NCBI GenBank assembly: GCA_030452125.1
Contig: JAKDMV010000005.1
Coordinates: 1 to 54,855, forward strand
Length of the DNA stretch: 54,855 nt
Reading direction: 5' to 3'
From: Micrococcaceae bacterium
Lineage (GTDB): Bacteria > Actinomycetota > Actinomycetes > Actinomycetales > Micrococcaceae
Shown: in pieces, positions 1 through 8,480 of the stretch
Layout: every line of letters begins with the position of its first letter
Position numbering within the stretch: the first letter of the stretch is position 1
Program-made: the position numbers and the translations under genes
Notes under the pieces: model-generated
What the model saw: the letters and a program-made list of their open reading frames with translations, nothing else
Databases searched by the model: none
Told to the model about the DNA's origin: nothing

Positions 1-116
1 CAAGGGCCCCCCGGGCCGCGCGCCCGGAGCCCCACCCGATGCACGACCTCCGCCGGTGCCCGCGCCGTGGCGGGGGCGCCCCCGGCTGTGTGGTCTGGAT
101 TCCTCCCGGGAACGGG
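1..116. other. Non-coding stretch downstream of gpmA
   Basis: No convincing gene is seen here. It is very GC-rich and lies past the 3' end of the leftward gpmA gene. A perfect 14-bp self-complementary run (CGGGGGCGCCCCCG, 71-84) is present but has no T-tract, so it is at best a weak terminator. Confidence 0.4.
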
Positions 117-863
117 CTATTTGCGTCCCTGGTTGGCAACGGCCTGGATGGCGTCGGCCGCCGCGTCCGCGTCGAGGTAGCGTCCGCCGGGGGTGACGGG
201 GGTGAAGTCCTCGTCCAGTTCGTAGACCAGCGGGATGCCCGTGGGGATGTTCAGCGAGGCGATGTCCTCGTCCGAAATGCCGTCGAGATGCTTGACCATG
301 GCCCGCAACGAGTTGCCGTGCGCGGTGACCAGGACCGTTTTGCCGGCCTCCAGATCGGGGCGGATGGCACTGTTCCAGTAGGGCAGCATCCGCTCGAGCA
401 CGTCCTTGAGGCATTCGGTGCGCGGCGCGTCATCGCCCAGGTCCGCGTAGCGGCGGTCCCCGATCTGGGAGAACTCGGAGTCGTCGTCCAGCGGCGGCGG
501 CGGGGTGTCATAGGAGCGACGCCATTCCATGAACTGCTCCTCTCCGAACTCGGCCAGGGTCTGGGCCTTGTCCTTGCCCTGCAGGGCCCCGTAGTGGCGC
601 TCGTTCAGCCGCCAGTCACGCCGGACCGGGATCCATGAGAGATCCGCGGCTTCCAGGGCGAGGTTGGCCGTGATGGTCGCGCGTTTGAGCAGCGAGGTGT
701 GCAGCACGTCGGGGACGAGGCCGGCCTCGGTGAGCAACTCACCGCCGCGGATGGCCTCCGCGCGTCCCTTCTCGGTCAGCGGCACGTCGTACCAGCCGGT
801 GAAGAGGTTCTTTTCGTTCCATTCGCTCTGCCCGTGGCGGAGCAGGATCAGGGTGTGCGTCAT
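117..863 (-). CDS. gpmA: 2,3-bisphosphoglycerate-dependent phosphoglycerate mutase
   Basis: Cytosolic glycolytic and gluconeogenic enzyme interconverting 3- and 2-phosphoglycerate. The 248-residue length is normal for the dPGM family. The N-terminal LRHGQSEWN (residues 8-16) carries the phosphohistidine His10 in the RHG motif. [14 protein letters not shown] and the C-terminal TAHGNSLRA supply the other conserved active-site His and phosphate-binding residues. The ATG at 863 is preceded by no Shine-Dalgarno but by TAGGAT (minus strand, 875-870) with a 6-nt gap, so the transcript is probably leaderless. It is divergent from the methyltransferase-like gene. The family call is firm. Confidence 0.97.
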   Translation of the reverse strand: MTHTLILLRHGQSEWNEKNLFTGWYDVPLTEKGRAEAIRGGELLTEAGLVPDVLHTSLLKRATITANLALEAADLSWIPVRRDWRLNERHYGALQGKDKAQTLAEFGEEQFMEWRRSYDTPPPPLDDDSEFSQIGDRRYADLGDDAPRTECLKDVLERMLPYWNSAIRPDLEAGKTVLVTAHGNSLRAMVKHLDGISDEDIASLNIPTGIPLVYELDEDFTPVTPGGRYLDADAAADAIQAVANQGRK

Positions 864-947
864 GACTTCATCCTATCGGGCGTGAAGTCGGTTACTTTCA
901 CCGGCTTCTGGTCATGACGGGGCCCGGGGCGGGTCTATATTTTTTTC

Positions 948-1808
948 GTGGTGCAAAAGTCTCGAAGACTCGGCGGCCGGCATCAGGCCGGACGCCCTGT
1001 GGGCAACCCCACCCGCGGGACGACGAATCCGAACAGGATGCGTCGGGTGGACCGCTGGATGACCGGCACGCAGAACTTCCGGCTCCGCCCCGATGTCACC
1101 GGCGCACCCCCGATCTGCGTGGATCTGGGCTACGGGGCCTCCCCGCGCACCGCCGTCGAATATTTTCAACGTCTGCGTGCGGTGAACCCCCTGGTCTGCG
1201 TCGTCGGACTGGAAATCGATCCCGGCCGGGTGCTGGCGGCGAAGCTGTTGGAGGTCGAGGGGCTTTCCTTCGCCGTCGGTGGTTTCGAGATCCCCACGGA
1301 CCGCAACCCCCTGCTCATCCGGGCCTTCAATGTCCTGCGTCAATACACCGAGGACGATGTGGCGGCCATCTGGTCTTCGCTGGCCGCCCGGCTGGATCCT
1401 GCGGGGCTGCTCATCGAGGGGACCTGCGACGAGATCGGTCGGGTGAGCACCTGGGTGGGCATCTCCCCCGAGGGTCCGCTGACCTTGAGCATCTCGATTC
1501 GTTTCGGTGCCGTCCAACGCCCCAGCGAGGTGGCCGAACGCCTGCCGAAGGCGCTGATCCACCGCAACCATCCCGGCGAGCGGGTCCACGATTTCCTGGC
1601 CGCGGCCGATGCCGCCTGGCTGGCTACGGCGCCTTGGTCCACGTTCGGGCAGCGGCAACGCTGGATGGCCATGTGCCGGGCCCTGCGGGCGGCGGGCTGG
1701 CCGGTCCGTGATGGCCCCTCACGGTGGCGATTGGGCGAATTGACCGTGGACTGGGCGTGTGTGGCCCCGCGGACGGGGTCGTTGGCGCTCCAGGAGCCGG
1801 GGCTCTAG
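948..1808 (+). CDS. Class I SAM-dependent methyltransferase-like protein
   Basis: A 286-residue protein with a Rossmann-type motif VDLGYGASP (58-66) followed about 20 residues later by the acidic strand end LEID, as in class I methyltransferases. The glycine loop is unusual (DLGYGASP rather than DxGxGxG). The basic, disordered-looking N-terminus (residues 1-40) is rich in Arg and Gly. Substrate unknown. GTG 948 is chosen because TATATT (936-941) ends 6 nt upstream, the leaderless spacing used by many genes here; GTG 951 is the alternative. Its stop codon overlaps the stop of the convergent DUF2516 gene within a CTAG tetranucleotide (1805-1808). Confidence 0.7.
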   Translation: MVQKSRRLGGRHQAGRPVGNPTRGTTNPNRMRRVDRWMTGTQNFRLRPDVTGAPPICVDLGYGASPRTAVEYFQRLRAVNPLVCVVGLEIDPGRVLAAKLLEVEGLSFAVGGFEIPTDRNPLLIRAFNVLRQYTEDDVAAIWSSLAARLDPAGLLIEGTCDEIGRVSTWVGISPEGPLTLSISIRFGAVQRPSEVAERLPKALIHRNHPGERVHDFLAAADAAWLATAPWSTFGQRQRWMAMCRALRAAGWPVRDGPSRWRLGELTVDWACVAPRTGSLALQEPGL

Positions 1809-2116
1809 TAGTTGTAGTATCCCGGGGCGCCCCTGCCGCCCACGGCAGGCCGCACGTCGGCGAGGTAGACGCAGCTGATACAGGCGGCGATCAATTGCAG
1901 GAAACCGGCGCCACCGGGGCCGAGGAAGCTGAAGACGCAGACCACGGCGGCCACGCCGGTCATGCCCATCCAGAAGCCCTTGGTGCGCTTGTTTTCGCGT
2001 TCGTAGTTCTGCGCCGGGTGGCGCAGGGCATCGATGAAGGCCCACAGCCCCAGGACCAGGGCCACCAGGCTCAGGGCCTTGAAGAGATAGATCTCGAACA
2101 ACAATGCGGTTTCCAC
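1805..2116 (-). CDS. DUF2516 family small membrane protein
   Basis: A 103-residue protein resembling the actinobacterial DUF2516 family: an N-terminal hydrophobic helix (about 5-30), a basic cytoplasmic stretch KRTKGFWMG, then two further hydrophobic segments (about 48-66 and 70-88) and a Gly/Tyr-rich tail ending YYNY. No biochemical function is established. The start is GTG 2116; TAGACT (2129-2124, minus strand) lies 7 nt upstream, suggesting a leaderless mRNA. It is convergent with, and overlaps by 4 bp, the methyltransferase-like gene. Confidence 0.8.
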   Translation of the reverse strand: METALLFEIYLFKALSLVALVLGLWAFIDALRHPAQNYERENKRTKGFWMGMTGVAAVVCVFSFLGPGGAGFLQLIAACISCVYLADVRPAVGGRGAPGYYNY

Positions 2117-2152
2117 GTCTGCCAGTCTAGGGGAACCGCAGCCGATCCGTCT

Positions 2153-3298
2153 TTAGCGCGTGCTCTCCAGCGCGGCGCTCAGATCGTTCCACAAGTCCTC
2201 GACGTTCTCGATGCCCGCGCTGAGCCGGATCAGGTTCGCCGGCACGGTATCCGGCTCCCCCGGGTGGCGCCGCCGGCGTTCGGCCAGGGACTCGACCCCG
2301 CCCAGGCTCGTGGCCGGGGTCCACAACCGCAGGGCGGCCAGGACCGCCTCGGCGGCCGCTTCTCCCCCGGCGACGGTGAGGCACAGGATCGAGCCGAATC
2401 CCTCCATCTGGGCCGCGGCCCGGGTGTGCCCGGGGTCCGCTTCCAACCCGGGGTAGCGCACGGCCTCCACCGCCGGATGGGCGTCGAGGCGGCGGGCCAG
2501 CTCCCCGGCGTTGGCCTGGGCGCGTTCGACCCGCAGAGCCATGGTCCGCAAGCCGCGCAGGGTCAGCCAGGTTTCGAAGGGTCCCGGGACCGCCCCGTGC
2601 AGCGAACGGTAGGCATGGAGCGTGCTGCGCAGCTCGGCATTGCCGGTGATGACGGCCCCGAGGACGACGTCGGAATGCCCGCCCATGTACTTGGTCGCCG
2701 AATGCACCACGACGTCGGCGCCGAGCTCCAGCGGACGCTGCAACAACGGCGTGGAGAAGGTGTTGTCCACGACGCAGAGCACCGAGGCGGCGCGGGCCCC
2801 GGCAGCCAGTGCGGCGACGTCGGCGACCTCGAGCATCGGGTTGGTCGGGCTTTCGAGCCAGAGCATGTCGGCGCCCTCGAGCAGGGCCAGGGTGGCTTCG
2901 GTGTCCTCGACATCGGCCAACCGGACCTGCAGTCCGATGCGGGCCTGCAGATCGGCCACCAATGACAGCGACCCGTTGTAGCTGTGCCGGGGGATGACGA
3001 TGGTGCCGTTGCGGGGCAGCAGCGACATGGCCGAGGCGACGGCGGCCATGCCGGAGGCGTAGACCAGCCCGGGCAGCGGGCAGGATTCCAGTTGGGCCAG
3101 GGCCTCTTCCAGCGGGTCCCAGGTGGGGTTGGAGAACCGCGCGTACGTCCGCTCCCCCTGGCCCGGGGTCCCGGTGCCCACGAAGGTGGAGGAGAGCACG
3201 ATCGGTGGATTCACCGGCGCATCGGGTTCGCGCGGGGGCCGTCCTGCGGCGACGACGACGGTATCCGGGGCAAGATCCTGCGGGTGTGAAGTGGGCAT
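2153..3298 (-). CDS. Trans-sulfuration family PLP enzyme (cystathionine gamma-synthase/lyase-like)
   Basis: A 381-residue fold-type I PLP enzyme of the Cys/Met metabolism family. YASGMAAV (80-87) binds the PLP phosphate, VDNTFSTP (177-184) gives the Asp that pairs with the pyridine nitrogen, and HSATKYMGGHSD (199-210) holds the Schiff-base Lys203. The C-terminal SLGGVESL and RLSAGIE motifs are typical. Family members make or cleave cystathionine or homoserine derivatives; the exact substrate cannot be read from sequence. The ATG at 3298 has TACGAT 6 nt upstream (minus strand, 3310-3305). It is divergent from tmk. Confidence 0.85.
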   Translation of the reverse strand: MPTSHPQDLAPDTVVVAAGRPPREPDAPVNPPIVLSSTFVGTGTPGQGERTYARFSNPTWDPLEEALAQLESCPLPGLVYASGMAAVASAMSLLPRNGTIVIPRHSYNGSLSLVADLQARIGLQVRLADVEDTEATLALLEGADMLWLESPTNPMLEVADVAALAAGARAASVLCVVDNTFSTPLLQRPLELGADVVVHSATKYMGGHSDVVLGAVITGNAELRSTLHAYRSLHGAVPGPFETWLTLRGLRTMALRVERAQANAGELARRLDAHPAVEAVRYPGLEADPGHTRAAAQMEGFGSILCLTVAGGEAAAEAVLAALRLWTPATSLGGVESLAERRRRHPGEPDTVPANLIRLSAGIENVEDLWNDLSAALESTR

Positions 3299-3378
3299 GT
3301 CAGCATCGTAGACCGCCGGATCGGGCCCCTTCGAAGTCGCGACCGCGTATTACCGGCCCGGGCCGATAGGCTGAACGG

Positions 3379-4041
3379 GTGAATGAAATGCAGCGCGCGC
3401 CCGGAGCCCTGTTCGTCGTCCTCGAAGGCGGCGATGGTGCCGGCAAATCCACCCAGGCCGCCCTGCTGGCCCGCAGGCTCCAGGACGGCGGCCGCGAAGT
3501 CGTCCGTACCCGTGAGCCGGGAGGCACCGTCATCGGCGAGGAACTGCGTTCCCTCGTGCTCGAACACGACCGCGGCGAGGTCGATGCCCGCACCGAGGCC
3601 CTGATGTTCGCCGCCGCCCGCGCCGCCCATGTCCAGCAGCTCATCCTTCCTGCCCTGGGGCGCGGGGCCACGATCATTTGCGATCGCTTCATCGACTCAT
3701 CGGTCGCCTATCAGGGGGTCGGACGCGGGTTGGGGGCCGGCGAGGTGCTGCGGCTGAACCGTTGGGCCACCGACGGGCTCCGCCCGGATCTGACCATCCT
3801 GCTCGACGTCGATCCGTTGGCCGGCCGGCAACGCCGCACGCAGGGCCACGGGGCCGAGGACCGGCTCGAATCCGAGCCCGACGACTTCCATGCCCGAATC
3901 CGTCGAGCCTTCCTGGAGCGGGCCCGGAACGACGACGGCGCCTACGTGGTCCTCGATGCCTCCTTGGAGGTCGAGGACCTGGCCGCCCGCATCGCCACGG
4001 CCGTGGACACCGCGATCCAGGCTGCCGGGGCCTCGTCGTGA
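3379..4041 (+). CDS. tmk: Thymidylate kinase
   Basis: Phosphorylates dTMP to dTDP for DNA synthesis. The P-loop GGDGAGKS (17-24) is followed by TREPGGT and the DRF motif in ICDRFIDSSVAYQG that binds dTMP; a lid-region RRTQGHGAEDRLE follows. Length 220 aa is normal. GTG 3379 is favoured over ATG 3388 because TAGGCT (3367-3372) ends 6 nt before it, fitting leaderless initiation. It overlaps holB by GTGA, so the two replication genes are translationally coupled. Confidence 0.95.
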   Translation: MNEMQRAPGALFVVLEGGDGAGKSTQAALLARRLQDGGREVVRTREPGGTVIGEELRSLVLEHDRGEVDARTEALMFAAARAAHVQQLILPALGRGATIICDRFIDSSVAYQGVGRGLGAGEVLRLNRWATDGLRPDLTILLDVDPLAGRQRRTQGHGAEDRLESEPDDFHARIRRAFLERARNDDGAYVVLDASLEVEDLAARIATAVDTAIQAAGASS

Positions 4042-5228
4042 GCGCCCCCGCCGAACTGACCGGGGTCTGGGCCGACCTGCCGGGACAGGATGCGGCCATC
4101 GGCGCCCTGCAGCGGGCCGCGGCCCTGGGCGCCCCCTCCCATGCGTGGCTGTTCACGGGCCCTCCGGGGTCGGGTCGTTCGAATGCCGCCCGGGCCTTTG
4201 CCGCTGCCCTGCAATGCGATGCCCCCGATCCGCACGACCGGGGGTGCGGGCAGTGCCACGCCTGCCGCACCGTCATGGCGGGCACCCACCCCGACGTCTC
4301 GCTGATCGCCACGGAGAAGGTCAACTACCAGATCGTGGATGTCCGCGAGCTGATCACCCGGGCCCAGGACCGGCCCTCGGCGGGTAAATGGCGGGTCATC
4401 ATCGTCGAGGACGCCGACCGGATGACCGAACGGACCACCAACGTCCTGCTCAAGTCCATCGAGGAGCCCCCACCGCAGACCGTGTGGATCCTGTGCGCCC
4501 CGAGCCCGGCCGACGTGCTGGTGACCATCCGTTCACGCTGCCGACCCATCTCCCTCGGCGTCCCCTCCCGCCAGGCGGTGGCCGAACTGCTGGTCCGCCG
4601 CGACGGGCAGACGGCCGAACAAGCCGAATTCGCGGCCCGGGTGTCCCAAAGCCATATCGGCATCGCCCGCCGGCTCGCCCGCGATGACGGCGCACGACGG
4701 CGCCGCGATCAGACCGTCCGCATGCCCCTGCGGTTGAATTCGGTTTCCGATGCGGTGGTCGCCGCCGGGGAGTTGGTGAAGCTCTCCACCGAGGAGTCCA
4801 CCGCCTCGGCGGAGGCCCGGGCCCTCGCGGACACCGCCGCCCTGCGCGAAACCCTGGGCCTGGAGGCCGACTCCCCCGTCCCCCCGCAGCTCCGTAGCCA
4901 ATTCAAGGCCCTCGAAGAGCTCAATAAGCGTCGGGCCAAACGGGGGGTCAACGACTCCCTGGACCGCGCGCTGATCGACCTGACCACCGTCTACCGCGAT
5001 GTGCTGACCCTGCAGCTGGCCAGCGGGAGCGAACTGGTCAATGACTACCTGTCCCGCGAACTCACGGCGGTGGCCCACCGCACCACCGCCGAAGAAACAC
5101 TGGCGCGCATCGACTACATCTCCGAGGCCCGCCGTCGCATCACCGCCAACGTCCAACCGCTGCTGGCCATGGAGGCCATGATGGCCGGGCTGCTGCCGGC
5201 CAGGAACCAAGGAGACACCACCGCATGA
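4038..5228 (+). CDS. holB: DNA polymerase III subunit delta' (clamp loader)
   Basis: A 396-aa clamp-loader subunit. An N-terminal AAA+ module has GPPGSGRS (41-48): the invariant Walker A Lys is Arg, consistent with the non-hydrolysing delta' role. A zinc-binding set Cys60, Cys70, Cys73 and Cys76 is visible, followed by IVEDADRMTERTTNVLLKSIEEPP and the sensor-like IRSRC. The open frame extends further upstream, but the GTG at 4038 overlaps the tmk stop (GTGA) and starts the recognisable domain. The following lipoprotein peptidase gene overlaps by ATGA. Confidence 0.92.
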   Translation: MSAPAELTGVWADLPGQDAAIGALQRAAALGAPSHAWLFTGPPGSGRSNAARAFAAALQCDAPDPHDRGCGQCHACRTVMAGTHPDVSLIATEKVNYQIVDVRELITRAQDRPSAGKWRVIIVEDADRMTERTTNVLLKSIEEPPPQTVWILCAPSPADVLVTIRSRCRPISLGVPSRQAVAELLVRRDGQTAEQAEFAARVSQSHIGIARRLARDDGARRRRDQTVRMPLRLNSVSDAVVAAGELVKLSTEESTASAEARALADTAALRETLGLEADSPVPPQLRSQFKALEELNKRRAKRGVNDSLDRALIDLTTVYRDVLTLQLASGSELVNDYLSRELTAVAHRTTAEETLARIDYISEARRRITANVQPLLAMEAMMAGLLPARNQGDTTA

Positions 5229-6748
5229 TTCCCACCCGACGACGGCTGCGCTGGGCGGCCGCTGCGGCCGCCTCGTTGTTGCTCCTGACCGCCTGCAGCA
5301 GCCAACCCGCCGACGACGCCGCGCAGCAGTCCGAGGCGGCCATGCCTTCGGCTCCGGCGGACCTGGGGAAGTACTACTCCCAGGACGTGGACTGGACGAG
5401 TTGTTCAACACAGTTCGAATGCGCCGAGGTGGAAGTGCCCCTGGACTACGAGCAGCCGGATCAGAAGTCCATCGACCTCTCCGTCATCAAGCTCAAGGCC
5501 AGCGGGAAGAAGCAGGGGACCCTGCTGGTGAACCCCGGCGGCCCCGGCGGCTCCGGGGTGGATCTGGTCGAGGATGCCGGGACGTTGATCTTCTCCGCGG
5601 ATCTGCGCTCCGGCTACGACCTAGTGGGCTTCGACCCCCGCGGGGTCAGCCGGTCGGCGCCGGTGAGCTGCCGGACCGATGCCCAGCGCGATGCCGATCG
5701 CACCCTGGAGATCGACCCCGACACCAAGGCCGGGTTGAAGGAGCTCGAGGAGGAAAGCAAGGAGTACGCCCGGGATTGTGCCGAACGCTCCGGTGCGTCC
5801 TTGGGCCATGTCGACACGATCAGCTCCGCGAAGGACCTGGACATCCTGCGGGCCATCAGCGATGCCCCGAAGTTGGACTACCTGGGCTTCTCCTACGGAA
5901 CGAAGCTCGGTGCCACCTACGCCGATCTCTTCCCCTCCCACGTCGGGCACATGGTCCTGGATGGGGCGATGGACCCTTCGCTGACCAACGAGGAAGTCAC
6001 CCTGGGCCAGGCTGAAGCCTTCGAGAAGGCGATCACCAGCTACCTCGAGGAGTGCCTCCGCACGCAGGACTGCCCCTTCGACGGGGATGTCGACCAGGCC
6101 CGCGACCAGCTCCGGGACCTCTTCGATTCCGTCGAGGAGTATCCGTTGACCGCCGAGGACGGGCGGGAGGTCGGCATCAACGACTTCGTCAGCGGCTTCC
6201 TGGTGGCCTTCTACGAGGACGCGTACTGGCCGCAACTGACCGACGCGCTGAACTCCGCGGTGGCGGGGAACCCCACCGCGATGCTCGAGTTGGCGGATAT
6301 GAGTGCCAGCCGCAACGAGGACGGCTCCTACACCGGCAATGCCGAAGCCGCATTCACCGCGATCAACTGCCTGGACTACCAGGTGGACACGAGCATCGAC
6401 GGACAGCGCCAGGACGAGAAGGACCTCATCGAGGCCTCCCCGACGATCGGCAAATACCTGGCCTTCGGCGGTTTGGCCTGCAAGGACTGGAAGTTCGAAC
6501 CCACCGGGGAGGCCGCCCCGGTCTCGGCGCCCGACGCCGCCCCGATCGTCGTCATCGGCACCACCGGCGACCCGGCCACCCCCTACCAGTGGTCCAAGGC
6601 GCTGAACCAGCAACTCGACTCCTCCGTGCTGGTGACCTTCGATGGCCGCGGGCACACCGCCTACGGTCGCAGCAACGAGTGCATCGGCGACGCCGTCGAC
6701 GACTATTTCCTGGACTCCATCGTCCCCGAGGATGGTTTGAAGTGCTGA
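5225..6748 (+). CDS. Secreted lipoprotein alpha/beta hydrolase (tripeptidyl-aminopeptidase-like)
   Basis: A 507-aa protein of the TAP-like / S33 alpha/beta-hydrolase group. The N-terminus has a basic region, a hydrophobic core and the lipobox LTAC (Cys24), so it is a predicted lipoprotein outside the membrane. NPGGPGGSG is the family oxyanion-region motif; GFSYG (221-225) holds the nucleophile Ser223, TGDPATP gives Asp449 and GRGHTAYG gives His477. It overlaps holB by ATGA, although no functional link to DNA replication is known. Likely releases short peptides from substrates outside the cell; specificity is inferred from the family only. Confidence 0.9.
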   Translation: MIPTRRRLRWAAAAAASLLLLTACSSQPADDAAQQSEAAMPSAPADLGKYYSQDVDWTSCSTQFECAEVEVPLDYEQPDQKSIDLSVIKLKASGKKQGTLLVNPGGPGGSGVDLVEDAGTLIFSADLRSGYDLVGFDPRGVSRSAPVSCRTDAQRDADRTLEIDPDTKAGLKELEEESKEYARDCAERSGASLGHVDTISSAKDLDILRAISDAPKLDYLGFSYGTKLGATYADLFPSHVGHMVLDGAMDPSLTNEEVTLGQAEAFEKAITSYLEECLRTQDCPFDGDVDQARDQLRDLFDSVEEYPLTAEDGREVGINDFVSGFLVAFYEDAYWPQLTDALNSAVAGNPTAMLELADMSASRNEDGSYTGNAEAAFTAINCLDYQVDTSIDGQRQDEKDLIEASPTIGKYLAFGGLACKDWKFEPTGEAAPVSAPDAAPIVVIGTTGDPATPYQWSKALNQQLDSSVLVTFDGRGHTAYGRSNECIGDAVDDYFLDSIVPEDGLKC

Positions 6749-6774
6749 CGAAGAGGCCGGCGGCAGCGCCCGTT

Positions 6775-6802
6775 TTGACCGCTGGCGAAATGCTCCTATA
6801 AA
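6775..6802 (+). promoter_or_regulatory. Promoter of tRNA-Thr
   Basis: TTGACC (6775-6780), a 16-bp spacer and TATAAA (6797-6802) form a strong sigma-70-type promoter 31 bp before the tRNA 5' end. Confidence 0.65.
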
Positions 6803-6832
6803 CTATCGGCTGGTGGCCCTCCAGGCCACCGT

Positions 6833-6908
6833 GCCTCCTTAGCTCAGTCGGTAGAGCGTTTCACTCGTAATGAAAAGGTCGCCAGTTCGATTCTGGCAGG
6901 GGGCTCCA
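6833..6908 (+). tRNA. tRNA-Thr (anticodon CGT)
   Basis: A complete 76-nt cloverleaf. The acceptor stem GCCTCCT pairs with AGGGGGC (6898-6904), the anticodon arm TTTCA/TGAAA encloses the loop CTCGTAA giving anticodon CGT, and the T arm GCCAG/CTGGC encloses TTCGATT. CCA is encoded (6906-6908). Confidence 0.95.
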
Positions 6909-6916
6909 CCACGAAG

Positions 6917-6957
6917 AACGCCATATGCCTTGACCACCCAAGGAAATGGCGTTTTTT
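6917..6957 (+). terminator. Rho-independent terminator of tRNA-Thr
   Basis: AACGCCAT (6917-6924) pairs with ATGGCGTT (6946-6953), with an inner CCTTG/CAAGG stem, followed by a T6 run. Confidence 0.8.
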
Positions 6958-7020
6958 CATGCGTTGGTTGACCGCGCGAACCTCCCGGGCCCTGATCGAT
7001 GGGCCCACCCGGGCCTGCTT

Positions 7021-7245
7021 CTACCGAAAGTTGCTGCCGGGGCCTGGCCCGCCGGATGTTTCCCATTCGGGCTCCTGCTCGTTCCGTCGCGTGGTGCGGA
7101 TCGCCAGGACGATGCTGAGCAGCACGGAAATACCGATGGAAACGAGCAGACGGTGTGCCGTCGTCAGATCCGTGTAGACGTCCAAAATGATGTTGGATCC
7201 CACCGCGGTCAACGCGACCATGATTCCGTTTCGAGTCTCCTTCAT
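7021..7245 (-). CDS. Small predicted membrane protein
   Basis: A 74-aa reading frame starting MKETRNG. Two hydrophobic stretches (about 7-22 and 32-50) flank a polar turn, ending in a charged tail RTTRRNEQEPEWE. The family is not recognised. ATG 7243-7245 is preferred over an in-frame ATG 33 nt upstream because GGGG lies just before it. Composition looks protein-like, but no homology can be claimed. Confidence 0.4.
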   Translation of the reverse strand: MKETRNGIMVALTAVGSNIILDVYTDLTTAHRLLVSIGISVLLSIVLAIRTTRRNEQEPEWETSGGPGPGSNFR

Positions 7246-7391
7246 GCACCCCAGCATGGCAGGGAAACGCCCTGACATGGGCAGTTACCCCGAATCACTC
7301 CACATCATGGATCCCTACGGAGCATCCCATGACAGTGTTCACTCCCCCGGCACGGGCGGTGAGGGTGGGCGCCGAGCACTCGCAGGCGTCC

Positions 7392-7748
7392 CTAGTTCAT
7401 GGGCCGGTAGGTGGTGTCGTCTTCGTGGAGTTCGAAGATTTTCGGCGCCCCCTTCTCCCCGGCCACGGCCTCCATGAACATCCGGCCCAGGTTGCCCGTG
7501 AGCGAGACGATGTACTGCCGGTCCCGCCCCAGATGGTCGAACACGGTGCTCATCATGTCCTTGGCGATACCGTGCTTGCGGTATTCGGGGGCGACGATGA
7601 AGTCGCCCAGATAGGTCAGCCGGGAATCCTCTTCCCAGCTCCGGTAGGCGGCTTCCCCGACGTTCGTGCCGTCTTCGGTGAAGGCTGCCAACCAGCCCGA
7701 TGATTCTGTTGGTGGGTCGCCGACCCAGCGGATGCTAATCGTCGTCAT
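7392..7748 (-). CDS. GNAT family N-acetyltransferase-like protein
   Basis: A 118-aa protein with the acetyl-CoA-binding core of GNAT proteins: the strand LTYLGDFIVAPEYRKHGIAK contains the V-x-P-x-Y-R-x-x-G-I-A variant of the pyrophosphate-binding motif. Residues following it form the helix KDMMSTVFDHL. Substrate unknown. A longer frame exists, but ATG 7748 is chosen: CAAGAT (7760-7755, minus strand) ends 6 nt upstream, fitting a leaderless promoter, and the upstream extension looks non-protein-like. Confidence 0.7.
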   Translation of the reverse strand: MTTISIRWVGDPPTESSGWLAAFTEDGTNVGEAAYRSWEEDSRLTYLGDFIVAPEYRKHGIAKDMMSTVFDHLGRDRQYIVSLTGNLGRMFMEAVAGEKGAPKIFELHEDDTTYRPMN

Positions 7749-8025
7749 CCCTACATCTTGGCAGGTTGTGGCTCCTCCGCAATACCGTAGACTTCGACAT
7801 TTCCTCCGGAAGCCTCCATCCGGGCCGGCCGCGGGAAGCACGGTCTTCCAGTTCGGCCTCCCCCCGATACGGTGCGTCCGGCACGGGCCAGTGGCAGCTC
7901 TGCGATCGGTTGGTCCTATCCGCTGGGTTCAGCGGGGCACCGCGGCCCTGGGGGGTTGTTCATTGGCCGGTATCGACGCCCCGGGCCCCGAAGACCGTGA
8001 GTTGAAACACCTTTCAAAAAATCGA
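7749..8025. other. Intergenic stretch between divergent genes
   Basis: About 275 bp upstream of the DUF4193 promoter with no convincing gene, RNA or repeat. It is the shared upstream region of the leftward GNAT gene and the rightward DUF4193 gene. Confidence 0.4.
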
Positions 8026-8055
8026 TTGGCTTTGAGACTGATGTTGGCCTAATAT
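8026..8055 (+). promoter_or_regulatory. Promoter and ribosome binding site of the DUF4193 gene
   Basis: TTGGCT (8026-8031), an 18-bp spacer and TATAAT-like TAATAT (8050-8055). The surrounding sequence is locally AT-rich. A clear AGGAG (8081-8085) lies 6 nt before the ATG. Confidence 0.6.
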
Positions 8056-8091
8056 GTCGCTTCCTACCACACGAAATACCAGGAGTACCGC

Positions 8092-8391
8092 ATGGCTGTC
8101 GACTACGACGAAGTCCGCCCCGATGTCGCTGAACGAAGCGAAGAAACCCTCAAGCAGGTCAAGGCGATGGACGCGCCGAACCAGAAGACTGCCGTCCAGC
8201 AATTGGACGAGGACGAGCCGCTTGATGGCGGTGAACTGCCCGGAGCCATCATTGATGACGAGTTGGTCGTCCAGGTCCGGCCGCAGGGCCAGGACGAGTT
8301 CACGTGCGGCGAGTGCTTCCTGGTGCGCTACCGCTCGCAGCTGTCCCGCGAAAAGAACGGCGTGAAGATCTGCCGCGAATGCGACGGCTGA
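8092..8391 (+). CDS. DUF4193 domain protein
   Basis: A 99-aa acidic protein matching the actinobacterial DUF4193 family. The N-terminal half is highly charged (MAVDYDEVRPDVAE); the C-terminal half carries a CGEC...CREC pair of CxxC knuckles separated by about 20 residues, a likely zinc ribbon. Function unknown. It has its own strong promoter and ribosome binding site and ends just before an 18-bp terminator, so it is probably monocistronic and well expressed. Confidence 0.9.
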   Translation: MAVDYDEVRPDVAERSEETLKQVKAMDAPNQKTAVQQLDEDEPLDGGELPGAIIDDELVVQVRPQGQDEFTCGECFLVRYRSQLSREKNGVKICRECDG

Positions 8392-8418
8392 TCAGCCCCG
8401 ACCCATCGTCGCCTTGCA

Positions 8419-8458
8419 CAGGAAAGGCCCGTCACCCCACGGTGACGGGCCTTTCCTG
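8419..8458. terminator. Terminator between convergent DUF4193 and aldo/keto reductase genes
   Basis: A perfect 18-bp stem (8419-8436 with 8441-8458) and a CCAC loop. The T-tract on the plus side is short (TGTTTC). It sits between two convergent genes and could serve both. Confidence 0.8.
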
Positions 8459-8480
8459 TTTCAGGGGTGGATCCGAGCGG

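Noticed and set aside
3678-4037. Upstream 120-codon extension of holB
   Set aside because: It overlaps tmk in another frame with a low-complexity Arg/Gly-rich product; the GTGA overlap start fits the delta' domain boundary.
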